In this document: positions 49,078 to 57,969 of the stretch, piece after piece
How the letters are laid out: each line of letters begins with the position of its first letter
How positions within the stretch are numbered: the stretch's first letter is position 1
Origin: Hyphomicrobiales bacterium
GTDB taxonomy: Bacteria > Pseudomonadota > Alphaproteobacteria > Rhizobiales > Rhizobiaceae
DNA: 64,000 nt
Direction: 5' to 3'
Assembly (NCBI GenBank): GCA_900468285.1
Contig: UBTF01000007.1
Location: forward strand, 221,161-285,160
Made by a program: the position numbers and the translations under genes
Notes under the pieces: generated by a model
What the model saw: only the letters and a program-made list of their open reading frames with translations
The model's database searches: none
Told to the model about the DNA's origin: nothing

Positions 49078-50469
49078 ATGACAGACATATCCCCCGTTCT
49101 TTCGGCGGTTGACGACAACCTCAAAGCCAGCCTCGAAAGACTCTTCGAACTCGTTCGCGTCAAATCCATTTCCACGGACCCAGCCTACAAGGCCGAATGC
49201 CGCAAGGCTGCGGAGTGGCTCGTTCGTGACCTCAACGGTATCGGTTTTGATGCTTCCATTCGCGATACCGAAGGGCACCCCATGGTCGTTGCCCATCACG
49301 ACGGCGCGACACCGGATGCGCCGCATGTGTTGTTTTACGGCCATTACGACGTACAGCCGGTTGACCCGATCGAGCTTTGGGACAATGAGCCCTTTGCTCC
49401 CGCATTGAAGGATCTCGGCGAAGGCAGGCAGGTGATCACTGGTCGCGGCACCTCCGATGACAAGGGTCAGTTGATGACCTTTGTCGAAGCCTGCCGCGCT
49501 TACGTCCAAGTCCATGGCGCTCTGCCGATTCGCGTCACCATTCTCTTCGAAGGTGAAGAGGAGTCAGGGTCTCCTTCCCTGAAGCCTTTCCTCGATGCCA
49601 ATGCAGAAGAGTTGAAGGCGGATTATGCGCTGGTCTGCGATACCAGCATGTGGGATCGCGAAACGCCTGCAATCGCTGCGGCGCTGCGTGGTCTCGTCGG
49701 TGAAGAAATCGTCGTGACTGCTGCGGATCGCGATCTGCATTCCGGGCTCTTCGGTGGCGCAGCTGCCAATCCCATCCACATTCTCTCGGCCATTCTGGCG
49801 GGCCTGCATGATGAGACGGGCCGCGTTACGCTGCACGGCTTTTACGATGGCGTGGAGGAAACACCCACCAACATCAAGGCTTCCTGGGATAGCCTTGGCC
49901 GCACCGCCGAGTCCTTCCTGGGTGAAGTCGGCCTGTCCATTCCGTCAGGAGAAAAGGGTCGCTCGGTTCTGGAGCTGACCTGGGCAAGACCAACCGCAGA
50001 AATCAACGGTATCATCGGCGGTTACACCGGCGAGGGTTTCAAGACGGTCATTGCCGCCAAGGCCTCTGCGAAGGTTTCTTTCCGTCTGGTGGGAAAACAG
50101 GACCCCGCCGCGATCAGGGAAAGCTTCCGCGCCTATGTCCGGTCCCGCATTCCAGCCGACTGCTCTGTGGAATTCCATGAGCATGGTGGTTCGCCAGCCA
50201 TTCAGCTTTCCTATGATTCGCCAGCGCTCACCAAGGCAAAGGCAGCATTGTCAGACGAATGGGCTAAGCCAGCTGTGGTTATCGGCATGGGCGGCTCCAT
50301 CCCCATTGTCGGAGATTTCCAGAAACTGCTCGGCATGGACTCGCTGATGATTGGCTTCGGTCTGACGGACGACCGCATTCATTCCCCCAACGAGAAATAC
50401 GATTTGCAGTCTTTCCATAAAGGAATCAGGTCCTGGGTGCGGATCTTGTCTGCCCTTGCTCAGAAATGA
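49078..50469 (+). CDS. M20 family metallopeptidase (dipeptidase)
   Basis: About 463 aa. Metal ligands are visible: His in FYGHYDVQP (about 88), Asp in TSDDKGQL, catalytic Glu in FEGEEESGSP and Asp in VCDTSMW, with a late His in DDRIHSPNEKY. The insertion of the dimerisation domain lies in the middle. This is the M20 exopeptidase branch (PepV/CNDP-like) acting on dipeptides in the cytoplasm; no signal peptide is present. A terminator follows. Confidence 0.9.
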   Translation: MTDISPVLSAVDDNLKASLERLFELVRVKSISTDPAYKAECRKAAEWLVRDLNGIGFDASIRDTEGHPMVVAHHDGATPDAPHVLFYGHYDVQPVDPIELWDNEPFAPALKDLGEGRQVITGRGTSDDKGQLMTFVEACRAYVQVHGALPIRVTILFEGEEESGSPSLKPFLDANAEELKADYALVCDTSMWDRETPAIAAALRGLVGEEIVVTAADRDLHSGLFGGAAANPIHILSAILAGLHDETGRVTLHGFYDGVEETPTNIKASWDSLGRTAESFLGEVGLSIPSGEKGRSVLELTWARPTAEINGIIGGYTGEGFKTVIAAKASAKVSFRLVGKQDPAAIRESFRAYVRSRIPADCSVEFHEHGGSPAIQLSYDSPALTKAKAALSDEWAKPAVVIGMGGSIPIVGDFQKLLGMDSLMIGFGLTDDRIHSPNEKYDLQSFHKGIRSWVRILSALAQK

Positions 50470-50484
50470 GCTGAGCCAGCCAAA

Positions 50485-50517
50485 AGCGCCATCCCTTATC
50501 CGGGTGGCGCTTTTTTT
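50485..50517 (+). terminator. Terminator of the M20 peptidase gene
   Basis: AGCGCCATCCC and GGGTGGCGCT form a stem with one bulge, followed by seven T. It starts 16 bases after the stop codon. Confidence 0.92.
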
Positions 50518-50536
50518 AAATAGGGGCTGGAAAAAC

Positions 50537-50690
50537 AAAAAGGCCGGGCAAGCCCGACCTTTCATTCCGTTTCAGCAGCAGTGCCAGTACATCCGTGGTC
50601 AAAGCGCGTAAAACGGTCTGGTGTTTCAGCGCGGCGCCAACATATTTGCTGTCGCTCGCGTCTTCAGAAACATGATTGCTCCAATTTGGT
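50537..50690 (-). ncRNA. Possible short minus-strand transcript with mini-ORFs
   Basis: AGGTCGGGC-TT-GCCCGGCCT followed by TTTTTG on the minus strand (50537-50560) is a terminator with no obvious gene. Upstream of it is a 15-codon ORF (50626-50673) with GGAG 5 bases before its ATG, reading MFLKTRATANMLAPR. A 6-codon ORF MYWHCC (50572-50592) follows. This may be a small RNA, a dual-function RNA or an unrelated transcript end. The spacer from 50691 to 50839 shows nothing further. Confidence 0.4.
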
Positions 50691-50839
50691 TAAAATACAA
50701 TTAACACAAAGGCCGCGATCACTTTGGTTTCCGCTCTTTCTCAAGAGATTTCCGAAACACCGATGAACCCTATATTGGTAGCCGGTACGGATGTTTCAAG
50801 ACCAGGGGCCGATTTAACTCTTGACCGGCGCTGAAAACG

Positions 50840-50866
50840 AAAAAAGGCCGGGTGAACCCGGCCTTT
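50840..50866 (-). terminator. Terminator of cspA
   Basis: On the minus strand GGCCGGG and CCCGGCC pair with a short loop, followed by TTTTTT. It lies about 40 bases after the cspA stop. Confidence 0.92.
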
Positions 50867-50907
50867 CAAATAACCCGGATCGGCGCAATGGCCGACCAAA
50901 GCCAATA

Positions 50908-51117
50908 TTAAGCAGCGACGATGCTGTCTGCAGACATCTTGCCAGAACGACGGTCCTGAACGAGTTCGTAGGTGATCTTCTGACCATCCTTGAGGCCGTT
51001 CAGGCCAGCGCGCTCAACTGCGGAGATGTGAACGAAAACGTCCTGTGCGCCATCATCAGGCTGAATGAAGCCGTAGCCCTTGGTTGCGTTGAACCACTTT
51101 ACTGTACCAGTCGCCAT
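50908..51117 (-). CDS. cspA: Cold shock protein, CspA family
   Basis: 69 aa, a single cold-shock domain. RNP1 is KGYGFIQ and RNP2 is VFVHIS, the aromatic surfaces that bind single-stranded RNA or DNA. Upstream, CTTGAC with CTTAGG 17 bases later lies near 51260-51290, which would give a leader of roughly 130 bases, the kind of long 5' leader known for cspA genes. Confidence 0.95.
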   Translation of the reverse strand: MATGTVKWFNATKGYGFIQPDDGAQDVFVHISAVERAGLNGLKDGQKITYELVQDRRSGKMSADSIVAA

Positions 51118-51382
51118 AACGATGTTCCTTCCGTTGGCAAATTACTTTTGCGCTGAAATTCAGCGCGGGTGTTCTCGAATTTGAAGGAAAGATCGTCGTT
51201 TGCGTCTAAAAGACGCCGAAGCTCTGGTCGTCAAACAAATATCGATGGCGAAACACCTAAGGTGGAGACACCGATAAGTCAAGTTTGTTTGAACAAGAAC
51301 AAAAAAAGCGAGCTGACATCCGTCCCTGCCGGAACATGTCATTGCTCAACCCGATGCGGGATTTGCGGAAGGCCCGGAATGC

Positions 51383-51502
51383 AAAAACCCGGCGCGGGAG
51401 GAGGTGCGCCGGGCTCTTGATACTGACTGACAACTGGGAGGAGGAGTGTTGCCAGTCCAAATCGGGCGACGCTGGGAGGAGGAGTGCGTCGCTTCGATGA
51501 GC
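51383..51502 (-). ncRNA. Small RNA of the alpha-r14 type (three anti-SD hairpins)
   Basis: On the minus strand three hairpins follow each other, each with a C/U-rich anti-Shine-Dalgarno loop. Stem GCGACGC/GCGTCGC (51492-51466) has loop ACTCCTCCTCCCA. Stem CAAC/GTTG (51451-51431) has the same loop. Stem CCCGGCGC/GCGCCGGG (51413-51388) has loop ACCTCCTCCC and ends in TTTTTGC, an intrinsic terminator. A -10 (TACTGT, 51515-51510) and TTCTGA 18 bases earlier place the start near 51502, giving about 120 nt. Length, three stem-loops and repeated CCTCCTCCC match the rhizobial alpha-r14 family (NfeR1), which base-pairs with ribosome-binding sites. Confidence 0.88.
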
Positions 51503-51621
51503 TGAAAATACAGTATTTCTCGATGGTGAAAAGTCAGAACATTGCACCGCAGCATTGCGCAAAACGCATACCTCGTACGTGCACACTTGCTGATTTGCAC
51601 ATGATCGCCTAAAGAATACGC

Positions 51622-52080
51622 ATGAGCATCGAATCTGTCCGGGCATTCTTTTCCAGCCACGCACCTGAAGTCCCCATCATGGTGACGGAGGAAAGTTCTG
51701 CGACCGTAGAACTTGCGGCTGCGGCTCACGGGGTCGAACCGGCCCAGATTGCCAAGACAATCTGCCTGAGAGCCGGAGAAACCGTTATTCTAGTGGTCGC
51801 GGCCGGAACGAAGCGGCTGGACAATCGGAAATTTCGGGACCGTTTCGGTACCAAGCCGCGAATGCTTGGTGCAGACGACGTGGTTTCGGCCACCAGCCAC
51901 CCAATTGGCGGTGTATGCCCTTTTGGCCTGCCCTCTCCGCTGCCTGTCTATTGCGACATATCGTTGAGAGACTTCAGCGAGGTTCTGCCCGCTGCGGGCG
52001 CTACCAACGCGGCTGTTCGCATTTCTCCTGACTTGATGGTGCAACTGACTGGCGCCGAGTGGGTAGACGTCTGCGATTGA
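51622..52080 (+). CDS. YbaK/EbsC-family aminoacyl-tRNA deacylase
   Basis: About 152 aa. Fold hallmarks include AQIAKTICLRAGETVILVVAAGTKRLDNRKFRDRFG (about 42-77) and the loop GGVCPFGLP (about 95-103), with the conserved G-x-x-P-F-G of editing domains. Members remove mischarged residues from tRNA (YbaK clears Cys-tRNA-Pro); which substrate this one uses is unknown. Plus strand, divergent from the small RNA at 51383-51502. Confidence 0.85.
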   Translation: MSIESVRAFFSSHAPEVPIMVTEESSATVELAAAAHGVEPAQIAKTICLRAGETVILVVAAGTKRLDNRKFRDRFGTKPRMLGADDVVSATSHPIGGVCPFGLPSPLPVYCDISLRDFSEVLPAAGATNAAVRISPDLMVQLTGAEWVDVCD

Positions 52081-52205
52081 CGGGATCGTGAAGCGCCTGC
52101 ACCCTTAACCCCACCTTAAATCGCCGCATTTAAGCTTCATCCGCATCAAAAGATGATCAAAAGCAGCGTGCTGTTGCGCCGCATGCAAGGAGCAATTTTC
52201 CCGAG

Positions 52206-54533
52206 ATGGCAGGTAATGGCAAATCACGCCAGCGCGTAGAACCTTCTTTCGGGGATTTCCACGAATCCGGCGATGACCTGCGCCTCGACGAAACCGACCG
52301 CATTACCGGTACCCGCGGTGCTCGAAAAAAAGCTGATGCCTCTGAAGCGCCAAAACAGCAGAAACGTGCGCGGACAAGCAAAGCCGCCAGCAGGCGGGAT
52401 CGCAAGGGTGATCGTGCAGGCGGTATAACAGGCTTCGTCCGCGCCTTGTTCTACTGGTGCATCGTGCTCGGTATCTGGGGCGGCATCGCTGTGACAGGGA
52501 TTGTTGTCTATTACGCGGCGCGAATGCCGAGTGCCAGCACCTGGTCGATACCGGAACGCCCGCCCAACCTGAAGATCGTGGCCGTCGATGGTTCCGTGCT
52601 TGCCAACCGCGGCACGACCGGCGGAGAGGCGCTGTCGCTGGAAGACATGTCGCCCTATCTTCCGCAAGCGGTAATCGCCATCGAAGACAGACGCTTCTAT
52701 TCCCACTTCGGCATAGACCCGCTCGGCCTTGCCCGCGCCATCGTCACCAATGTCGTCAGCGGCCGCACCGTGCAGGGCGGCTCGACACTGACGCAGCAGC
52801 TGGCGAAAAACCTGTTTCTTTCTCCCGACAGAACAATCGAACGCAAGATCCAGGAAGTGTTGCTATCTTTCTGGCTGGAGCAGAAATACACCAAGGACCA
52901 GATCCTTGCGATGTATCTGAACCGGGTCTATTTCGGTTCGAATGCCTATGGCGTCGAGGCGGCATCCCAGCGTTATTTCAACAAGTCGGCCCGCGACGTC
53001 AATCTTGGCGAGGCAGCACTTCTGGCGGGGCTTTTGAAAGCGCCATCCCGTCTGTCGCCAGCACGCGATCCACAGGCGGCGGAGGAGCGAGCCCAGGTCG
53101 TCCTGCAGTCCATGCAGGACGTGGGCTTTATCAACGAAGACGAGATCAAGACCGCCATGTCGCAGCCACCGACGAAGGCAAAGCGCTTCTGGTCGGGGGC
53201 GGAACACTATGCCGCCGACATGGTCCTGGATGAGGTTCGCGGCCTGATTGGAGAGGTGAAGCAGGACCTCGTCGTTGACACGACAATTGATCTCGACCTG
53301 GAAAAGGAAGCCGAAAAGGCGCTTTCCAGCGTGCTGAAAAGCGAAGGCAAGAAGCTCGGCGCGTCTCAGGCGGCATTGGCATCCATCGATGGGACTGGCG
53401 CGATCCGCGCGATTGTCGGCGGCGCCGATTACACCGAGAGCCAGTTCAACCGTGCCTCGAAGGCAAAACGCCAACCGGGCTCGGCCTTCAAACCCTTCGT
53501 CTACATTGCTGCGCTTGAAAACGGTTTGACGCCAAACTCGGTGCGCAACGACGCCCCGGTGAAGATCGGCAAATGGACGCCTGAAAATTACGACCAGAAA
53601 TATCGCGGCGAGGTGACACTTGCCACGGCACTGGCCAACTCGCTGAACACCATCGCCGCCCAGCTCGTGGTGGAAGTCGGGCCTGAACGCGTGGCGCAGG
53701 TGGCACATCGCATGGGGATCGAATCCGACCTTCAGGCCAATGCGTCCATCGCCCTCGGCACCTCGGAAGTGTCCCTGCTGGAGCTGACTTCGGCCTATGC
53801 GCCCATGATGAATGGCGGCTTCAAGGCGACCCCGCACATCGTCAAGCGCATCACCGACCCGGACGGCAAGGTCCTCTACGAAAACAAATATGATAATCCG
53901 CCGCGGGTGCTGAGCGAAGGCATAGCGGCCACGATGAACAGCATGTTGACCGGCGTCATCAACGAGGGCACCGGAAAGGCCGCGCGGCTGAAAGGCTGGC
54001 AGGCAGCCGGTAAATCCGGAACGACCCAGTCCTTCCGCGACGCGCTGTTCGTGGGCTATACCAGCACCCTGACCACGGGCGTCTGGTTCGGCAATGATGA
54101 CGGCACCTCCATGAAGAAGGTCACCGGCGGCGGGCTGCCCGCAAAAGCCTGGAAGGAATTCATGACCGCGGCGCATTCCGGTCTGACGCCCTCACCGCTC
54201 TTCGGTCTCGGTGAGTATGGCGCGCCAGAGACAGCGCAGCCTGCGACTGAAGTGCCTACGGCCCTGCCGCAGTCGCTCAGCGATCTCATTTCCAGTGCAT
54301 TGGGCGAGAGCAAGGCACCCCTGCCGACAGATTACCCGCCAGCACCCGTCAGTCGCGATCAGACGGCATCCACTCCCGCCTATCCGCCTGCCGATGTTCC
54401 CGTCCAGCAGTTTCCGCAGCAGCAATATGGCGGTGGGCCAGTGCCGCCCGCCGACGTCGGCGGCGGCGGTGCCGAGCCTCGACGCCCGGCACAGAAACAA
54501 ACAACATTGTTCGATGTCCTGATGGGGAACTAA
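52206..54533 (+). CDS. Class A penicillin-binding protein (bifunctional PBP1)
   Basis: About 775 aa. A basic N-terminal cytosolic tail (1-78), one membrane helix (about 80-102), GT51 glycosyltransferase (EDRRFYSHFGID near 160, QGGSTLTQQLAKN) and transpeptidase with SxxK SAFK (S near 426), SxN SLN and KSGT (near 603). The C-terminal tail (from about 685) is Pro/Gln/Gly-rich and probably disordered. It builds and cross-links peptidoglycan at the inner membrane. It looks like the PBP1b-type enzyme of Agrobacterium. It faces the convergent cytochrome gene across a shared terminator. Confidence 0.95.
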   Translation: MAGNGKSRQRVEPSFGDFHESGDDLRLDETDRITGTRGARKKADASEAPKQQKRARTSKAASRRDRKGDRAGGITGFVRALFYWCIVLGIWGGIAVTGIVVYYAARMPSASTWSIPERPPNLKIVAVDGSVLANRGTTGGEALSLEDMSPYLPQAVIAIEDRRFYSHFGIDPLGLARAIVTNVVSGRTVQGGSTLTQQLAKNLFLSPDRTIERKIQEVLLSFWLEQKYTKDQILAMYLNRVYFGSNAYGVEAASQRYFNKSARDVNLGEAALLAGLLKAPSRLSPARDPQAAEERAQVVLQSMQDVGFINEDEIKTAMSQPPTKAKRFWSGAEHYAADMVLDEVRGLIGEVKQDLVVDTTIDLDLEKEAEKALSSVLKSEGKKLGASQAALASIDGTGAIRAIVGGADYTESQFNRASKAKRQPGSAFKPFVYIAALENGLTPNSVRNDAPVKIGKWTPENYDQKYRGEVTLATALANSLNTIAAQLVVEVGPERVAQVAHRMGIESDLQANASIALGTSEVSLLELTSAYAPMMNGGFKATPHIVKRITDPDGKVLYENKYDNPPRVLSEGIAATMNSMLTGVINEGTGKAARLKGWQAAGKSGTTQSFRDALFVGYTSTLTTGVWFGNDDGTSMKKVTGGGLPAKAWKEFMTAAHSGLTPSPLFGLGEYGAPETAQPATEVPTALPQSLSDLISSALGESKAPLPTDYPPAPVSRDQTASTPAYPPADVPVQQFPQQQYGGGPVPPADVGGGGAEPRRPAQKQTTLFDVLMGN

Positions 54534-54605
54534 GCGTCGCTCAAGGCTGATGCCGTGAGCGGCTGGAGCAACGACAGATATGCAGCCGCGTTATCCGTGA
54601 AAATG

Positions 54606-54631
54606 AAAAAGCCCGGTCAAACCGGGCTTTT
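54606..54631. terminator. Bidirectional terminator between PBP1 and cytochrome c genes
   Basis: AAAAAGCCCGGT and ACCGGGCTTTT form a hairpin with a CAA loop. A-run on one side and T-run on the other allow termination of both convergent genes. Confidence 0.92.
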
Positions 54632-54640
54632 ATCGTATGA

Positions 54641-55216
54641 TCAGTTGATCTTTTCGGCGGGCGCGTTCGGATCAGGCAAAGGAGCCGGATTGGCCGACAG
54701 TGTGCGCAGATAGGCGATGAGGTCGGCGCGTTCGGTCTCTTTCTTGATGCCGGCAAAGCCCATGGCTGTGCCAGGGACATGCTTCTTTGGCGCTTCGATG
54801 AAGTAGCTGAGATGATCGTAATCCCATTTCACTTCACCGCCCTTGGAGAAGTCCTTCATGCCTGCCGAATAGCTGAAGCCTTCGTGGCTGGCGATCGGGC
54901 GGTTGACGACGTCATAGAGATTTGGGCCGACTTTATTGGGGCCGCCGCTGTCCCCGGTGTGACAGCTCGCACATTTCTTGAAAACAGTCTCACCCTTTGC
55001 GGCGTCGGCGCTCGCCAGAAGCTTGGCGATTGGCGTTGCCGCGGCCTCGGGTTCACCGCTTGCACTTTCCGCACCACCGGCCTCTGCAACAATGGCATAG
55101 CCTTCTTTCTCAGGTGCTGGCGCATGGAAAATACCTTCCGATGCAATGGACACCGACATCAGCACGAATATCGTGCCCAGAAGCGCACCGACTGCCATGT
55201 TAACCTGTGAATTCAT
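54641..55216 (-). CDS. cycM: Membrane-anchored cytochrome c (CycM-like)
   Basis: About 191 aa. An uncleaved N-terminal membrane helix ([18 protein letters not shown], about 9-26) is followed by an Ala/Glu-rich linker. The class I haem c domain has CASCH (near 83-87) and the Met ligand in GTAMGF. This matches rhizobial CycM, which passes electrons from the bc1 complex to the aa3 oxidase at the periplasmic face. The 148 bases upstream hold a divergent promoter region shared with kdsB. Confidence 0.88.
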   Translation of the reverse strand: MNSQVNMAVGALLGTIFVLMSVSIASEGIFHAPAPEKEGYAIVAEAGGAESASGEPEAAATPIAKLLASADAAKGETVFKKCASCHTGDSGGPNKVGPNLYDVVNRPIASHEGFSYSAGMKDFSKGGEVKWDYDHLSYFIEAPKKHVPGTAMGFAGIKKETERADLIAYLRTLSANPAPLPDPNAPAEKIN

Positions 55217-55364
55217 TTATTTGCGCTCCCTCACAACCGTTCGCATAAACGGACATCTTGAAATTGCTCGAAAGCTATGGCTTTTGCACAGCCTGCGCAA
55301 CTTGAATATGCTCCCCGCACCGTGACGTATTGCCACTTTTATTGCGGGATTTGAAGGGTGTTGG

Positions 55365-56117
55365 ATGAATAATCGGTATTTCGAAAAGGCTGTTGTGCTT
55401 ATTCCGGCACGAATGGCCTCTACCCGCCTTCCGGGCAAGCCTCTGGCGGATATTGCGGGCAAGCCGATGATTGTTCAGGTTGCAATGCGCGCCCGCGAAG
55501 CTGGTGCAGAGCGAATCGTCGTCGCTGTTGACGATACGCAGGTTTACGATGCTGTCAGGAATGCCGGTTTCGACGTCATGATGACCCGCCAGGACCACCA
55601 GTCTGGCTCCGATCGCATCTATGAAGCCCTTCAGAAAGCCGATCCTCATGGCAACGCCGAGTTCGTCATCAACGTGCAGGGCGATCTTCCGACCATTGAA
55701 GCCGAAACGATTCGCGCCTCTTTGCGGCCCATGGAAAATGCCTCGACCGATATTTCGACCTTGACCGTGGAAATCACAGACGAAGACGAAAAGACCAACC
55801 CCAGCGTCGTGAAGATCGTTGGCAGTCCGATCTCGGACACACGGCTGCGGGCGCTCTACTTTACCCGTGCGACCGCGCCTTACGGTCAGGGGCCTCTCTA
55901 CCACCACATCGGGCTCTACACATACAGACGCGCCGCGCTGGAAAAGTTCGTAAGCTTGAAACCTTCCGCATTGGAGCTTCGAGAAAGCCTAGAGCAATTG
56001 CGCGCGCTTGAAGCCGGAATGAGAATCGACGCGGAGATCGTCAATTCGGTTCCGCTTGGCGTCGATACACCCGCGCAACTCGAAAGAGCCCGCCAGATCC
56101 TCTCCCAACAGAATTGA
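55365..56117 (+). CDS. kdsB: 3-deoxy-manno-octulosonate cytidylyltransferase
   Basis: About 250 aa. KdsB activates Kdo with CTP for lipid A core synthesis. The N-terminal nucleotide-binding motif is [22 protein letters not shown] (about 13-34), with ATDDTQV-type sequence AVDDTQVY, and [12 protein letters not shown] carries the metal-binding Asp. [10 protein letters not shown] and [13 protein letters not shown] in the C-terminal half are conserved. The start at 55365 follows GGGTGTTGG. pheA starts 10 bases later. Confidence 0.95.
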   Translation: MNNRYFEKAVVLIPARMASTRLPGKPLADIAGKPMIVQVAMRAREAGAERIVVAVDDTQVYDAVRNAGFDVMMTRQDHQSGSDRIYEALQKADPHGNAEFVINVQGDLPTIEAETIRASLRPMENASTDISTLTVEITDEDEKTNPSVVKIVGSPISDTRLRALYFTRATAPYGQGPLYHHIGLYTYRRAALEKFVSLKPSALELRESLEQLRALEAGMRIDAEIVNSVPLGVDTPAQLERARQILSQQN

Positions 56118-56127
56118 TGGTAATCAC

Positions 56128-56985
56128 ATGAGCAGCAACCGCATCGCCTTCCAGGGAGATTTCGGCGCAAACTCCGATATGGCCTGCCGGGACGTGTTTC
56201 CGACTATGGACCCGCTACCCTGCCCGACATTCGAGGACGCTTTCAATGCGCTGGAGAACGGCGAAGCGGATCTTGCGATGATACCGATCGAAAATACGCT
56301 GGCTGGCCGTGTGGCCGACATTCACCACCTGCTGCCCGAATCCAGACTGCACATCATTGGCGAATATTTCATGCCAATCCGGTTCCAGCTGATGGTGCTT
56401 CCGGGTGTCGCGAAGGACGAAATCAAGACGGTTCACAGCCATATTCATGCGCTGGGGCAGTGCCGCAAGATCATCCGCTCCAATGGCTGGAAGCCGGTTG
56501 TTGCGGGCGACACCGCCGGCGCTGCAAAGCAGGTATCCGAGCGCGGAGACCGTAGCATGGCCGCATTGGCACCACGGCTCGCCTCAGAGCTCTATGGGCT
56601 GGATATTCTTGCGGAGAATGTGGAAGACTCCGAGAACAACGTCACGCGTTTCGTCGTTCTTTCCCGCGATGAGGATTGGGCCAAGCGCACCTCGGCAGAT
56701 GAGGTGATCGTCACGACATTCGTCTTCAATGTGCGCAACATTCCTGCAGCGCTCTACAAGGCCATGGGCGGCTTTGCGACGAATGGCATCAACATGACCA
56801 AGCTGGAAAGCTATCAGCTGGGCGGCAAATTTGTCGCCACCCAGTTTTATGCCGATATCGAAGGTCATCCTGAAGACGATTCCGTCAGGCACGCGCTTGA
56901 GGAACTGCGGTTCTTCTCTGAAAAAGTTCGGATTCTCGGCGTTTACCAAGGCCATCCCATGCGGCGCAAACTCAACAATATCTGA
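56128..56985 (+). CDS. pheA: Prephenate dehydratase
   Basis: About 285 aa. It is the monofunctional alphaproteobacterial form without chorismate mutase. The catalytic domain has FQGDFGANSDMAC near the start, PIENTLAGRVADIHHLL (about 52-68) and NVTRFVVL, the TRF motif of the active site. A C-terminal ACT domain (VFNVRNIPAALYKAMGGFATNGINMTKLES) senses phenylalanine for feedback. It is co-transcribed with kdsB. Confidence 0.95.
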   Translation: MSSNRIAFQGDFGANSDMACRDVFPTMDPLPCPTFEDAFNALENGEADLAMIPIENTLAGRVADIHHLLPESRLHIIGEYFMPIRFQLMVLPGVAKDEIKTVHSHIHALGQCRKIIRSNGWKPVVAGDTAGAAKQVSERGDRSMAALAPRLASELYGLDILAENVEDSENNVTRFVVLSRDEDWAKRTSADEVIVTTFVFNVRNIPAALYKAMGGFATNGINMTKLESYQLGGKFVATQFYADIEGHPEDDSVRHALEELRFFSEKVRILGVYQGHPMRRKLNNI

Positions 56986-57000
56986 GCCGGGGGCTGGCCC

Positions 57001-57969
57001 CTACTCGGATTTCCCCCACTCGATCCAGTCGCGCATGAGCCGGTGCGCGATTGCGCCCCTTGGTGGGGGCAAGGTGCCATTGGCGTTGCTCGCTTCCAGA
57101 AGGGTGGCCACTTCCTGGCGCGTGAACCAGCGGCAATCTTCAAGCTCCGCTTCGTCGCGGGTAATCTCTGACGACAGCGCTTCCGCATAGCAGCCGATCA
57201 TCAGGGTATGCGGCATGGGCCAAGGCTGTGAGGCATGATAGCGCACACGTCCGACATCGATGTTTGCTTCTTCGTGAGTCTCGCGACGGACCGCGTCCTC
57301 TATGGTCTCACCCGGCTCAAGAAATCCTGCGAGGCAGGAATACATGCCGGGAGCAAAATGCGGTCCACGACCTAGAAGGCATAATTCGCGCTCCAGATCG
57401 ATCGTCAGCATGATTACGACAGGATCCGTCCGCGGAAAGATCGTGTGCTCGCAGGCCGCACAGATGCGCTTGTAACCGCCGATCCGCAGCTCCATCGTCC
57501 CACCGCACCGGCCACAAAAGCGGTTGTCCGCATTCCAGTTGAGCAACGATACGGCCTGCGCAACCTCTCCCAACAGCTCCTCGCCAATCAACTGATCGCG
57601 ATACAGCGTGCGGGCATCCACCGGCTTGTAATGGCTGGCGAGATCGTCCTGCGCGACGCCTAATGGGACCGCAACGCGCGGCTCGCCATTTTCCTTGTAG
57701 CCCAGCAGTATGGCATTATCGAAGTCCGGCGAGAGTTCGGCGAGTTCATAGGTGGAGAAGAGAGGATCAAGGATTTGATCCTCATGCTTCAGCACCAGCT
57801 TCGCGCCGGAAAACGCCAGCAGATGGGTGCCCTCCACCTTCAGGGCCTTGACGACGCAGTCGTCGGTCCGTTTTTCGGCCAGACGGTCAAGACCGTTCTG
57901 GGCAAAGGCGGTAAGGGTGCTGGGTTCGGGATGTGGGGAGTTGGTATCGAATATGCTGCTTGAGATCAT
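57001..57969 (-). CDS. nudC: NADH pyrophosphatase NudC
   Basis: About 322 aa. Zinc ribbon with CGRCG and CAAC (about 151-174), Nudix box GFLEPGETIEDAVRRETHEE (near 215-237) and the NADH-specific SQPWPMPHTLM that marks the NudC family. It hydrolyses NAD(H) and can remove NAD caps from RNA 5' ends. Its ATG overlaps the stop of the HIT gene by one base, so the two are coupled. Confidence 0.94.
   Translation of the reverse strand: MISSSIFDTNSPHPEPSTLTAFAQNGLDRLAEKRTDDCVVKALKVEGTHLLAFSGAKLVLKHEDQILDPLFSTYELAELSPDFDNAILLGYKENGEPRVAVPLGVAQDDLASHYKPVDARTLYRDQLIGEELLGEVAQAVSLLNWNADNRFCGRCGGTMELRIGGYKRICAACEHTIFPRTDPVVIMLTIDLERELCLLGRGPHFAPGMYSCLAGFLEPGETIEDAVRRETHEEANIDVGRVRYHASQPWPMPHTLMIGCYAEALSSEITRDEAELEDCRWFTRQEVATLLEASNANGTLPPPRGAIAHRLMRDWIEWGKSE

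Noticed and set aside
50821..51156. Open frame opposite cspA (plus strand)
   Set aside because: It covers the cspA gene and terminator and has no protein family similarity.
51430..51500. Two GGGAGGAGG sequences as ribosome-binding sites for plus-strand mini-genes
   Set aside because: No good start codon and frame follows them; both fall in loops of the minus-strand hairpins, which explains them better.
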